Source: Mactromeris polynyma (Eukaryota; Mollusca; Bivalvia; Venerida; Mactridae). From it: a stretch of DNA of 64,000 nt. This document shows, in pieces, positions 23,396-34,619 of the stretch (the first letter of the stretch is position 1; each line of letters starts with the position of its first letter). The DNA lies in NCBI GenBank assembly GCA_032209605.1, contig JASFXZ010000070.1:372001-436000 (forward strand). The letters run 5' to 3'. The translations under genes and the position numbers were made by a program. The notes beneath the pieces are model-generated. The model had not been told where the DNA came from, made no database searches, and saw nothing but the letters and a program-made list of their open reading frames with translations.

Positions 23396-23539
23396 TTGGG
23401 AACATTTAAACAGAGAATAGGATTTGGGCTTGAAATAAATCTTGTATAATAATCAATGACCTGGAGATGTAGAAGGATGTTGCCTAGTTACGCAAGATTG
23501 TGTGTATTTGCATTTTTTTATCATTGCACTGGTTTCCCA

Positions 23540-23765
23540 TATGGGCCAAGCCTCTGAAAGAATGTTAGTCATTTTAGATGTTTAAAGGATAGTGCATGAT
23601 ACAGAAGATGCCTCCAGAAGCACCCCTGGTTCTTTTACGCCCCTGATGTAAAATATCATACATGGGACCTCGGTTTTTCAAAGTCTCATCAAAAAGACTG
23701 TTAGTGGTGGAGAGGGGCATCGAACCTGTGACCCCTCGATTACTTGTCCAGATTGATGAGAGTGA
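23540..23765 (-). mobile_element. tRNA-derived SINE, second copy
   Basis: Same body as 18295-18485 (AGAATGTTAGTCATTTTAGA; AGAAGCACCCCTGGTTCTTT) and the same B-box region, here reading GGTTCGATGCCCC on the minus strand. The A box is degenerate. Orientation equals the first copy. Confidence 0.65.
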
Positions 23766-24289
23766 GTGCCATATGTAATTAACAGCCACATGTAGCTTGA
23801 GATAACTTACATATCATCAACAAATAACATACATAACAACGGTCTTGAACGACCACAACTGTATCACTTAACAAAAATAGGCATATTTGGCATAAAACAC
23901 AAATAATTTGGTACAGACAGTGCCTGATTGCAAAAATATATACAGCTTGTATAAATATGAAAAGCATTCAAATTATTTCCAACAATATATGTACAATATA
24001 CCTTACTATGTAGTCATCCATACAACTGACAAGTTTGTAATCATTGCTTCAAATTGTGAAGGGTAACAACAATAATAGCATGATCATGCTTTTTGAAAAA
24101 TGACTTAAATGATTTATTGTTTTAGAATTACAATAATAGTGCATATTCTTTATATTTTTTTGTGTAATAATTTATGCATGTATGAAGGCCTATTTAGAGA
24201 TAAGTTTATATACGTTTTTATGGGCATATCTAATTGAGTTACCTTCAATAAGTAAAGTTTATAATTACTATTGTTTTGATCATTTCCAT

Positions 24290-24487
24290 CTTAACCCATA
24301 AATATCATGCCATCATCAACATGATCCAGTTTAACCCATAACTATCATGCCACCATAAACAAGATCCAGGTTAACCCATAACTATCATGCCACCATCAAC
24401 ATGACCCAGGTTAACCCATAACTATCATGCCACCATCAACATGACCCAGGTTAACCCATAACTATCATGCCACCATCAACATGGGTT
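24290..24487 (+). repeat. 40-bp tandem repeat, about five copies
   Basis: Unit: TTAACCCATAACTATCATGC followed by CACCATCAACATGACCCAGG. The first units are diverged (CATCATCAACATGATCCAGT) and the last three nearly identical. It lies just downstream of the minus-strand GPI-type gene, possibly in its 3' UTR. Confidence 0.85.
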
Positions 24488-24691
24488 TAAATACTAAACC
24501 ATAACAGCCACTAAAACATGATTTCACAGACAAAGATGTCAATTTACAGTATGTAGATAAACATTCCTCACTTATTTAGGAATTTAAGAGATAAGCACAA
24601 TATCAATTTATGTGCAAGTAAAAGAATTTGTAGAAGTAATTGTTGCTTTGAAAGACTTTTGAATGATAAAACTTGGTCCACACTACAATAA

Positions 24692-27600
24692 TTATAAACG
24701 TATATAAGTGACAATACACACCATTAACAACAGCACAGGGCTTGATAGTGAGCCCTTTGCGGCACCTGATGTTTTTTGACAATATGTATCAACACAAAGA
24801 CACATTTCACCCTCAAATTTTGCAATTTCATAATTTTCAAATGCACTGGATACTTTATTTATAAATTGTTTGATGATGGTCGCATCTTCATTAATGTCTT
24901 GTCGTCTATGGCAACCAACTGCCGGAACATTAGCAGGTTTGGAATGGTAGCAACCCCTCTGATAGATTTGTAAAGGTATCTCTACATCTGAAATTAAATA
25001 AACAATGTATCTACATGTATTTACCTTCAATGGTTGGGACATATCAGGTCTTTCTGCACATATTGTCATCCCTAATTTCTACTGAGCATGACTGTGATAT
25101 CTGCAATTCTTACACTAGAGATAAAAAGTTCATTGACCATGAAGTGTGACCTTGACCTTTTAGCTATGGACATGGGTCCACCATCTCATCATGGAGAACA
25201 TTAATGCTAAGTAATTGAAAATCCCCCAATAAATGCCAGTATTATACTTTGTACAAGATCTTTTAGACCCATTTTTATTATCTTTGACACCTAAGTATGA
25301 CCTTGACCTTTGAGGTACTGACATGGTTCATGTGCGCAACACACTGTCTCATCATGTTGAACATTTGTGCCCAGTAATTTGAGAATCCTCGAATAAATGA
25401 TAGTTTTATACAAAACAAATCCGGACGTACAAATTCCGAGTTTTAATTGAAACAAAGTGAGTAGAGCCAAATAACAATTATTACGGATAAGTGTAATAAT
25501 TATTTCATTCCATTGTTCAAGTAATTACGGTTACATACCTGGAACTACCGGCAATGGAATTTTCACACAGTTATTCTACCCTTATAATAACTGCACCTTG
25601 GTACATGAATGAATGAATGAATGAATGAATGAATGAATGAATGAATGAATGAATGAATGAATGAATGAATGAATGAATGAATGAATGAATGAATGAATGA
25701 ATGAATGAATGAATGAATGAATGAATGAATGAATGAATGAATGAATGAATGAATGAATGAATGAATGAATGAATGAATGAATGAATGAATGAATGAATGA
25801 ATGAATGAATGAATGAATGAATGAATGAATGAATGAATGAATGAATGAATGAATGAATGAATGAATGAATGAATGAATGAATGAATGAATGAATGAATGA
25901 ATGAATGAATGAATGAATGAATGAATGAATGAATGAATGAATGAATGAATGAATGAATGAATGAATGAATGAATGAATGAATGAATGAATGAATGAATGA
26001 ATGAATGAATGAATGAATGAATGAATGAATGAATGAATGAATGAATGAATGAATGAATGAATGAATGAATGAATGAATGAATGAATGAATGAGTGAAGGA
26101 TGCGGCCTACACAGCCTATAGGAATCTATGCCCCGCTTTTGAAACAAACAGTTATACATTAACAAACTGTTGTCATATATTATTATTGACATGTCATCAA
26201 AATTAACAATGCATGGTTAAGATATGTCTATCAGTGAAATCCATAGTTTAGAACCTTAACTAAATGAAACAAAAGGAGCCAAAAAGACTTTACAGTAGCA
26301 CTCATTTTAAAGGCTTAGCATTCCATACAAACACAGTAAAACCTCACCTAAAGATCATCTCAGTAAAAAGACCACCTCAAAATTCAGAACATCATTTCAA
26401 GTCCATTTTCACCGTTTTGCTCTTTATTCAACCTCAATATTAAGACCACCTCAATAAGAAGACCAGTTTTCAAGGTTCCCAAGGATGATCTTATTATTGA
26501 GGTTTTATTGTAATTAATAACGATGGTATAACATTAATAGGTACAAGGTTTTAATACACAAAATCTTAATCTCATCTTGTGTATCCTGTGTCAGTGTGTC
26601 GGATGACAATCTCCGCCTGAAAATTGTTGTTTTCTAGAATGTTGTTGTACAATCTTGTGGCATTTTCACAAATATTAGAGTAAGACAAGTATAAAGAGTT
26701 CTATTCTCAAATGATTTGTCTCCAAAAGTGCGGTAAATTCTTAATATTATTGCATTCGTAGGAGTTTTTACTTTCTATTTCTGAAAGCAAATGTACGCAA
26801 CTGCATATTTCGCGCACAGGTAGCTACGCACCTGGTATACAAATGAACTTTATCTCTAATTTACATGACGTCAACAATATCATTTCCATATTTAATAGTT
26901 TTATACCAGTAGGTTATTTTTAGTAAAATAATCATACATTGTTATTTTGTTGACGCAAACTTGCATATCATATTTCATTGCAATATGAATATCGTATTTC
27001 GTCTAGGACTGAATTGATAACTGTAAGCATGAGATAAATTGAATAGATTTTATAAATTTGTGGTAAACACATCTACCACTCATTAGTCAAGATACTCATG
27101 CAATTAAACCAAAGGCAGCCATAGATTGTTTATCGATCTTTCATATAAATCTTCTTTTAGAAGGACAAGATAAGATTCATGTAAAACCAAACTTATAATT
27201 TATCATTTTTACAAATTATAAGTAAAGTAAAGTGTTTATTTATTATAGTCTCACCCCTATTTAAAGGGCCAGCCAATTCTGACTTATGTGACACATACTC
27301 TTTGAGCACATTTACTTCCTGATTCCTGTCCTTTAATGCCAGGCACCAGGCAGGTAGGCGAACGGTAACCATTATTTAACTAGCTTGCGGCTCACCAACC
27401 GGCCATATGAGAACGGACCCCTATCTGGATTCAAACCTTGGACCTCCCGTTCCCAAGGCGGATGCCTTAACCACTTGGCCACGGGAGATGGTTTTAACAC
27501 AGTGAACGAGAATCAGTGCACCACGGGCATTTCTGTCCACAATAAACTGTAGAAAAACTGTGTCAGCGAGTATTTTCCGGCTATATAGATAGTTCCCACA

Positions 27601-30600
27601 TCTACAATATTTACCTCCCTTGTTCTTAATCATCAGCCATTTTGATAGGCAAAATTGATAAGCACTTATGAGTAATTTCTTCAACTTTCTGAGCAAACTG
27701 CCCATATGAGCATAATGAATCAGTTATTTTTTTTAAATATCTGATTAGTTTATCATCGTTTACCTTATATTTCCTATAAACTTTTAAGGAAATTTGCCTA
27801 CCAACATCATTCAACATGGCTGACTATTCAAAACAAGGGAGGTAAATATTGTAAATGTGGGAAATATCTATTGCTTAAAATATCGTTTGATTGCTTACAT
27901 CAGAAGATACACTGCAGGAAATAGTCTACGTCAGCTTCTCATTTAGAGCTAGTCAGTTAGTTTTAGGGAATTTTATTGGGAGTTCTGACGGAAACGGCCA
28001 AGTAATAAGGTTTAACAATATATTCTCTACTTGCATAAAGTATTGTTTTTGTAATCATCTTTCTCGAGGAACTTGATAAGTCATAAGTATTTCAATATAC
28101 CTACTTGACAATTAAGACACAAGGCAAGTGATGTCCTGTGTGCCAGTATAAGGTACAATTGTCTATTTCCTGTTCTGATAATCACAACACATGTATGTGC
28201 GCTACATGTATAAATAATAATAACTCTAATAAATTATACACTAAAACCTCACTTAAAGACCACCTCGATATTCTTGATTGCATCTTACAGGTGCACATTA
28301 ATTGACGACATCAAATCACGTCATGGCAGTTTTAAATGTGATTAGTTGTTGTTGTTTTAGTTGCGTTTTACATTATCAATGCTTGTGCTCTGATGAATAT
28401 TTTCCTCGCATGCAGCTAGAGATGGGGGCACATCGGCAAATTACGAAAATTGTGACAAGGACACATATGACATATTTTGCAAACAACATATAATGTCTTT
28501 CATGGTCTTGCTAAAAAACTAGACAGAAATTACTAAAAAACCATCAATTAGTATTCAAAATGTCACAAATGTTGCAGTTTAAATGGATAAAAATGACCCC
28601 AACTAGATACATGTAATTTCAACAAGAAGAAATAAGTAGCTAATGCATTACATACATGTATCTACTTAAGATGATAGCCTACAGCAGTCAACTTTCGTCA
28701 CTGCAAGGCCAAGTTTTTTATATATGTGTTTTAACCTTGTTTTGTTGGGTAAGTGATAGGTAGAATACTGAGTTTGAGTTGTTATGTAATACATTTATTT
28801 GTAACCCCATATTTGATAAAATATATTCAGCACATTTAATAACGCACAATGTAGGATTTCTAAATATTCACTTACAGACTTTTAGGATACAAGACAAGAA
28901 CTTGACATGATATCATTGCATATGTATGCACCATGTATGCTAAATTTCATGACAATCGACAAGTATTTTCATAAAAAAAAGAGTTTCAAAAGTAATAAAA
29001 TGAACTTTAATGAAGTATGGTTGGTAAAAAATTGTGCGTTTTAAATGTGCTGCGTATATGTATGTAATATAATAATTATAATAACTATAAAATATTCTAA
29101 GCGGAGGTTAAATCCGACAGTCTGACCAAAATAAGTTAATCATAAATTTAAAGGGGTTCGTATAGCATACCTCTGGTATTGGCCCCTTAAGGTTCTTGGC
29201 ACATTCAGCATCCTGGAACAAGTCCAAGAAAACATTTGCGACTGTTCTTACTATAGCTGGAATATCAGCATCAGAAGTTATATACGTACATGTTGGACAT
29301 TGCAAACCTGAAAAAAAAAATATTGGAAACTTTTAAATCAATCAAAAGTAGCCCCTAATAAATGAAATTATACTCAGTACATTTTAGAACGCACATTTTT
29401 GCACCTGGGTTATGTCTTTTAAATGTAATTTTAGTGTGTTTCAAAATTCATTTTGTTATGATAATACTGGTTGATTGAAAGAAAATTTAGCATTCATCAC
29501 TGCATAAAATGAAATAACATCATGGTTAGTTCTTATCTTGAATACCTGGGTAAGTTCATGAAATTTGAGAATTTTTACATTTTGCTTTTTTTAATGTACA
29601 TGTACTGAGTATATTTTCTTTTCTGTTTTCGTTTTGTCTGAAATTTATAACACTGCCAAATTCTATGACGTCTTAATATGATGGAAGATGATAAAACTGA
29701 TAGGATATACTAGCAGACAAGAAACAGCAGTCACATAATTAATTGATACGTTTGTTAATGGTGACTGACTAAATTTTATGTCTCAACATACCGATACATG
29801 TGTATTTGAACAAACATTTTGAAATCGTCTATCTATAAGATGATAGAAAAATATGATTTATAAAGCATATTTATTATTTACAAAGGAGGATTTTTTACCT
29901 TCACATTAACAAATAACAATACACATCAATCGATATAAAGTTGTTACTAATATCGATTTAGACACACAAACTCAGAAAACGATTCACAATACCAGGGCAA
30001 TAAAATCATGTTCAACCAGTGTCACTTCATAAACTTCGGCACAAATATGATTATGATGATGATAATGATGATGATTATGATGACGATGATTATGAGAGCA
30101 GTGGTGAGGTAATGACTGTTGCAGTAAAAATGATGATTCGTGAAGGTCAGAGTGAGTGGTGACTGACTAGTCCCAATAAGTGGATGTCCCTCATTTGTTT
30201 ACTGGCAAAGACCTAAATACCATTTAGGTCTTTGTTACTGGTCATAAAATAAACCAATCCGAGAAATTAAATTAGACAAATGATGCAGGTGTTTGTAATT
30301 AAGATGAGGACAGAGCAAAAATGATATCAATAAATAACAATTAGAATACATATTAACCTAACTTAAATGATATTTCAAAAATCCCCAAAAATATTAAGTA
30401 AAATATATAGTTATTTTAATTATACTCACAATTCTTAATTACTGCAATCAAGATTTCGGTACACACATTAAATTAATGACGATGTTAAAAGTTCGATGTT
30501 AATTAAGACGTTAATAATTTATATCTTTTTTATAAAATAAAACATTTTACACATCCATTAGAAATGTAAATATAGATCTTACCGTTGATCAAAGGAATCG

Positions 30601-30637
30601 ATACAAAGCATACAAACAAAAACACAAACTTCTCCAT
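24692..30637 (-). CDS. Small secreted cysteine-rich, probably GPI-anchored protein (Ly6-like)
   Basis: Minus-strand gene. Exon 1 (30637-30583) encodes a signal peptide, MEKFVFLFVCFVSIPLING, with a GTAAGA donor. Exon 2 (29307-29171) follows in matching phase after a long pyrimidine tract and gives LQCPTCTYITSDADI...DAECAKNLKGPIPE. The last exon ends at 24692 and gives GCYHSKPANVPAVGCHRR, an amphipathic helix, EMCLCVDTYCQ, then SSPVLLLMVCIVTYIRL. A C-terminal hydrophobic tail without a basic tail after small residues is a GPI-anchor signal. The CxxC start, CxCxxxxC end and compact size recall Ly6/uPAR-type or similar extracellular modules, but the classic final CN is missing, so the family is uncertain. 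The exon 2-3 junction is unresolved: the strong acceptor (start 24987) breaks phase with exon 2, while a weaker acceptor (start 25024) keeps it and adds VNTCRYIVYLIS. A missed middle exon is the other possibility. The final intron holds a SINE, (ATGA)n and MITEs. Confidence 0.7.
25090..25410 (+). repeat. Two tandem-like units carrying TGACCTTGACCTTT
   Basis: Two related ~160-bp segments each hold TGACCTTGACCTTT, a GACATGG...CA segment, CTCATCATG and CCCAATAAATG / CTCGAATAAATGA. The type is common in bivalve DNA (recalled). It lies in the last intron of the GPI-type gene, or partly in its last exon if the upstream acceptor is used. Confidence 0.6.
25605..26092 (+). repeat. Perfect (ATGA)n microsatellite, about 122 units
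   Basis: Roughly 488 bases of uninterrupted tetranucleotide repeat; the first variant unit is GTGA at its right edge. It creates long spurious reading frames (HSFI repeats on the minus strand). It lies in the last intron of the GPI-type gene. Confidence 0.98.
26332..26512 (+). mobile_element. CAGT-family element, copy 8
   Basis: Full-length copy from ACAGTAAAACCTCACCTAAA to TGAGGTTTTATTGTA, 240 bp to the right of the (ATGA)n run. Confidence 0.85.
27225..27492 (-). mobile_element. tRNA-derived SINE (full length)
   Basis: On the minus strand the head reads GTGGCCAAGTGGTTAAGGCA (A box), an anticodon-arm-like CCGCCTTGGGAACGG, and GGTTTGAATCC (B box), resembling a type II tRNA such as Ser/Leu. 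A ~190-bp body follows, including TGGTGAGCCGCAAGCTAGTT and GGCCCTTTAAATAGGGGTGA, ending in AATAAATAAACACTTTACTT. It is a classic SINE layout: polymerase III promoter, body, AT-rich tail. Confidence 0.85.
27584..27872. mobile_element. TAGTTCCC-family element, third copy
   Basis: Runs from ATAGATAGTTCCCACATCTA to TGTGGGAAATATCTATT, with inner repeats ATATTTACCTCCCTTGTTCT / AAACAAGGGAGGTAAATATT. It lies ~90 bp from the SINE head. Confidence 0.85.
28236..28270 (+). mobile_element. CAGT-family element, copy 9 (left end only)
   Basis: Only ACTAAAACCTCACTTAAAGA and CCACCTCGATA remain; the rest of the element is missing. Confidence 0.7.
28820..29060. mobile_element. CTCAGTACATTT-family inverted-repeat element
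   Basis: Ends are TATATTCAGCACATTTAATA plus ACGCACAAT, and the inverse ATTGTGCGTTTTAAATGTGC plus TGCGTATA. The interior is AT-rich and non-coding. It lies in the last intron of the GPI-type gene, ~110 bp after exon 2. Confidence 0.75.
29369..29613. mobile_element. CTCAGTACATTT-family inverted-repeat element, second copy
   Basis: Ends TATACTCAGTACATTTTA and, inverted, AATGTACATGTACTGAGTATA-like sequence at 29592-29613. It lies in intron 1 of the GPI-type gene, 60 bp upstream of exon 2. Confidence 0.75.
30207..30233. other. Perfect 11-bp stem hairpin
   Basis: AAAGACCTAAA, a five-base loop, and TTTAGGTCTTT. It lies in intron 1 of the GPI-type gene; no function is implied. Confidence 0.6.
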
Positions 30638-30723
30638 CTTGCATTAATTCTGTATGTATCGTGTTTGTATCCTCAACACCGAATTTATACGCTTTAAATG
30701 ATTCATCAAGTTCAGTACACACC

Positions 30724-30731
30724 TATTTATA
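30724..30731 (-). promoter_or_regulatory. TATA box for the GPI-type gene
   Basis: TATAAATA on the minus strand, about 87 bases upstream of the ATG at 30637. This predicts transcription from about 30695 with a short 5' UTR. Confidence 0.55.
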
Positions 30732-30739
30732 GTTACACC

Positions 30740-33095
30740 ACACGCTTCACTTCGTCGACTGTCAGCTGATGCATGTTATGTAGCTGAGAAATGTATTGTA
30801 TAAGAGAGAGAATTAGTTGTTACATGCTACTCATGTACTGTACAATCCCAAGTTTCCGGATACACGATTCTAAGCAGCTAGTTTTATCCGAGGAAAATTT
30901 AATATTATTTTACCATTCACATACTTTCAGTTTGAACACAATTTTGATGTGAATATTTGGCGTACAATCGATCGATGATATTTCTTTGCACTTGTTTATG
31001 CTATTCATTTGCAACAGGGTTGTTTGCACGTACTAAGGTGTTAAGCTATTTTTGCGCGTATAGAAACACGTGATTTAAACAGCTCCGTAAATTGTGCTCG
31101 ATTTTGCTGCATGCGTTATTAAAGTTAATTTAAATTGTTACACACTACTTGTACCACGCATGCTATTATTGTTGAATATATTCATATTAAAGTTCAAATA
31201 CATGAACGGAAGCAGAATTCTAATATTTGGGTGTCTTTATTTATCGGTTCTATCAACATGTGTTCGTGCTATAACTCAAAATATGGACCAATAAAACTAC
31301 AGCATCATCACTTATTTTAATTTGTGCCGATCATTTTGTTTAATCATATTTCTTGTTATATTTATATCTAAGCTGCTTGGTGCTGTAGATAATTTATTTC
31401 AGATTTAAGTAAACCCGTTTTGGGTAGATATCAGTAACACACATGTATATCTTCGTAATATTGCTATTTTTTTCTCGCATTGTAAATATGATCAGTCTAC
31501 GAGAGCATATATATGGTGGCATATTTCTGCCACCAGTTAATTACATAATTAACTAGAAAATTATGTGGTGATCACATTAAAGAAACTAGATAACTACTTA
31601 GTCGATGTAACTTGTATGGTTAAGGAAAGACGACTGTGTTAGAATGTATAGTAAATGGAACTGGATTGTCTCCCTTTATCTGTGGTACCCCTTAAAAGGA
31701 GCAACATTGAAGATGCATGTCTTCTGCTCATGCCTGAAGTCACCTGTACGAATCTTGACCAGTTCAGTTAATTAATATAAATAACGGTCAATACTTCCAA
31801 CGAATCTCTAAAAAACTTGAGCATGACACAAAAGTAATTTAAGAGGAACTCTATGCTGAAGACAATTTCTTCTAACGACAGTTAACTTTTGCAATCAAGT
31901 ATCTGAAGTAAGTTCGACAACAGTTTACAGTTTACGTTAACAGTCTCTAACAATCCGATTGGATGGCACGGTTATCGCATAAATCAGAGGTCATTCATTT
32001 ACGAACATTGCCATACATTTCAGAATGTTTGCAAGCGGTTTCGTGTACTGAACACAAGACCGACTTAAAATCGGACTACATTGTACTAATTATACCCCGT
32101 ACAGCCTGCTGTATTGATGGCAGTTCTGTTAGGTGATGGCTGTGCCAGATGCAAAATGAGAAATCGACAAATGGTGTACATCTAACCTGTTTCTCGGTAA
32201 ATATGGCACTCACTCGCACACAAACGGTATGTAGAAATTGCTTGTTCTTTGCTCAAACGATACACATAAGTGGTTATTCTAAACATCTACAAAAACGCAA
32301 CAAAAATAGCAAAAACATTCCCTTTGTCGATCTCGCACCTGTCATCTGGACAGCCATCAACCAACAGATCTGCCATCAATACAGTAGGGTGTACGGGGTG
32401 ACTTATATCAACCAAGCTAACCGTAGGACGCGGTTTTGTTTGACTAGTAAACACGTCTTAGTCCGTTGTAATATAAATGGTTAGTCGGTGAGGTGTTTTA
32501 TAATCCTAATACTAAATAAAACGTCATTGTAGGTAAATTGTATATCAAACAACCTGCTTATAAATAAGAATACTTCAGAACACTAGTGGTCTAAATGTAT
32601 GAAATCAGCCAGCTCTTCAAATAAAATTATATATTTGTATTACATGTTAACCATTTCCCCTCCTCAGTGCCTACTGTTTCGTAAATTGCTGTTTTCTTGG
32701 GAGTATGTGTGGGGAGACATTGTCTTACAAGTACATGTGGCGTTCCCTTGAACATTTAATCTCTCTTAAAACTTTTGTGTTAATTTCATAAATCTAACAT
32801 CTCGACTATGGCTCAGTCCTTGAAAGCTAAATACCAAATACCCACACGTTGGTAACGCACATAAACAATGCAAAACTGTATACAGTACACTCTCTCCTAA
32901 GTATCGTCCTTTGGACATGTAAATGTAGGGCTACTGTTGAGGTCCTTGCGCTGAGAAAATGTGGTAAAATATTCTGCAAAATTTATAAAACTACTTGAGT
33001 CACAACCGCATGAGTGGTGTATGTATTATTAAATGCAAGTGAGGGACATTTGTACGCTGGCATAGATGTGACATGTGTTAAATTACTATGTTGTG
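30740..33095. other. No recognisable gene
   Basis: Apart from a hairpin (GGTGGCA-TATTTC-TGCCACC, 31515-31534) and a fragment of a dispersed repeat at about 32695-32770, nothing could be identified. A 111-codon frame at 32149-32484 shows no recognisable features. Confidence 0.45.
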
Positions 33096-33099
33096 GGAA

Positions 33100-33172
33100 C
33101 GTGATAGTTAAGTCGTGGCCACGAGATAATAGGTCGTGGGAACGAGTTAGTATGTCGTGGCCACGAGATAAA
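33100..33172 (+). repeat. Short palindromic tandem repeat
   Basis: About three ~21-bp units of the type GTCGTGGCCACGAGATAA; the core TCGTGGCCACGA is a perfect 12-bp palindrome. Confidence 0.65.
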
Positions 33173-33855
33173 AAAAAATATTCACACAAGTCATCTCTAT
33201 GCCACCGTACAGTTCAAATAGGTCAGAGAGTTCATATTTGCTGCATCTTTTGTTACACTGGTAACAGGTTATCTTTCTGACGGTCATCAAGACAGGCGCA
33301 TTTACTCAAGGAGACAGAGGATATGCCGGCTATGTTGCGCTTCTTATTAAGCTGAGATCGACAAGTTATTATCATACAACATTTAGTTGACACACTTTAA
33401 TCTGCACCCCTCCCTTCGTGCTTAATCACATGTCTCGTCGAGCTGTCACGTGACAATTAAACATATCTTCTTACTTCGCCGACGATCATTTACGGAATTG
33501 TACGAAGATGAGTAGTTCAACTCGATGACAACTTCAACTAGTGATCATACTCCACACAATGGTTTCCGTTTGTGAATGTTTGCACAATTTGAGTTCGTAT
33601 TGCACACTGTATTCTGTTCATGCATTGGTGCACACTCTTAACAATTTAAAAGTGCATACCTAATCGATTAGTAATAGATAAAGACAGAAATATTGACTAA
33701 TGCTGTCAGATCGTCAACTATTGATTGTCATGCGTATTAATTATCTGATGTTTATGTCGAATATTTGTCTTGTTTGTTATTCTGTTGCAATAACGGAAAT
33801 CGTTGCTTTTGTGGATTTCTTTCATTATATAGTATTGTTAAATGACTAACGTATA

Positions 33856-33926
33856 CATCCCCCAAGTGGTTAGCGCACAGAACTCCTGTCTACCAGTCGT
33901 GGATTTGAATCCCCTGTAAGTATTTT
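33856..33926 (+). repeat. tRNA-like sequence (SINE head or tRNA pseudogene)
   Basis: CCCCAAGTGGTTAGCGCACA provides an A-box region and GGATTTGAATCCC a B box, spaced ~33 bases apart. The acceptor stem does not pair convincingly, so it is more likely a SINE head than a working tRNA. Confidence 0.5.
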
Positions 33927-34261
33927 TTTATTTTTTTCATAATAACAACTTGTTATACAGATACCCTCGTGTATTTCCGTAATAATCAATACGACGAGAA
34001 CCGAAGTTAATGGGATAAGAGACGAAGATAAATTAAGATAATCAGTCTACTATGAAATTATGCTAATAGAGGTCAGGAGGATAATTTGTCCGAGTATAAT
34101 ACGGAGGTGATTCTTCGTGTAGAAGATGTATTGATGCCACATTGTGATACCAAAACGTTGACACGTAAACTTCTACCATACCCAGTCATATTAAACTGAC
34201 ACCAGATAAGCCAGGGTCCTAGGTCTGCCCTTATAATGTCGAGCGTAGACCATGAAGCTAC

Positions 34262-34322
34262 TAGTCCCATTTTTACGACTTTAGTATGTCGTCGCCTTAT
34301 TCCCAGAACCCCGTAACTCAAT
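34262..34322 (-). repeat. Dispersed repeat 'TTACGGGGTTCTGG'
   Basis: On the minus strand TTACGGGGTTCTGGGAATAA then GGCGACGACATAC. The same module is on the plus strand at 57953-57990 and, diverged, at 34509-34545. It is a short dispersed module of unknown class. Confidence 0.55.
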
Positions 34323-34539
34323 TTTGGCGATTTTGAGTATTTGGTATCGTTGAAACCATCTTTCTAACGTCTTTCTATCTGTACTACTTATATTGTTCTG
34401 GAATGCACTTAAATGATTACTTAAATACATGATTTAATTCCATAACCCTATATGTAACAAAACTACAGGAGGGTAAAAGTTATTTTTATCAAAAAGACGA
34501 AAAACAAGTTATGGGGTTCAGGAATTAATGCGACGATAT

Positions 34540-34612
34540 CGCGACAGGGGTTTAAACCCGCGACCTTTCGCAACCGAGTTGTACGTACACCACTAAGTCA
34601 CCCGGTCAGTTC
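34540..34612 (-). repeat. tRNA-like sequence
   Basis: On the minus strand GGGTGACTTAGTGGTGTACG (A box) and GGGTTTAAACCCC (B box, itself palindromic) are spaced like a tRNA. It directly abuts one copy of the TTACGGGG module, so the two may form one SINE. Confidence 0.5.
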
Positions 34613-34619
34613 GCTGTAA

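Noticed and set aside
25563..26192. 209-codon minus-strand frame of HSFI repeats
   Set aside because: It is a translation of the (ATGA)n microsatellite and has no independent coding signal.
28095..28190. Candidate middle exon of the GPI-type gene on the minus strand (strong donor CAAGTAG|GTATAT)
   Set aside because: The acceptor phase does not fit exon 2 and the encoded peptide has no family features.
32149..32484. 111-codon plus-strand frame
   Set aside because: No signal peptide, membrane segment, domain or splice context; composition is like its non-coding surroundings.
33856..33926. Functional tRNA gene
   Set aside because: A and B boxes are present but the acceptor stem does not pair and no 3' T-run terminator of the usual form follows at the right distance, so a SINE head or pseudogene is more likely.
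34073..34321. 82-codon minus-strand frame beginning MSYGVLGIRRRH
   Set aside because: Its start is the dispersed TTACGGGGTTCTGG module found three times in the window; the rest is unremarkable.
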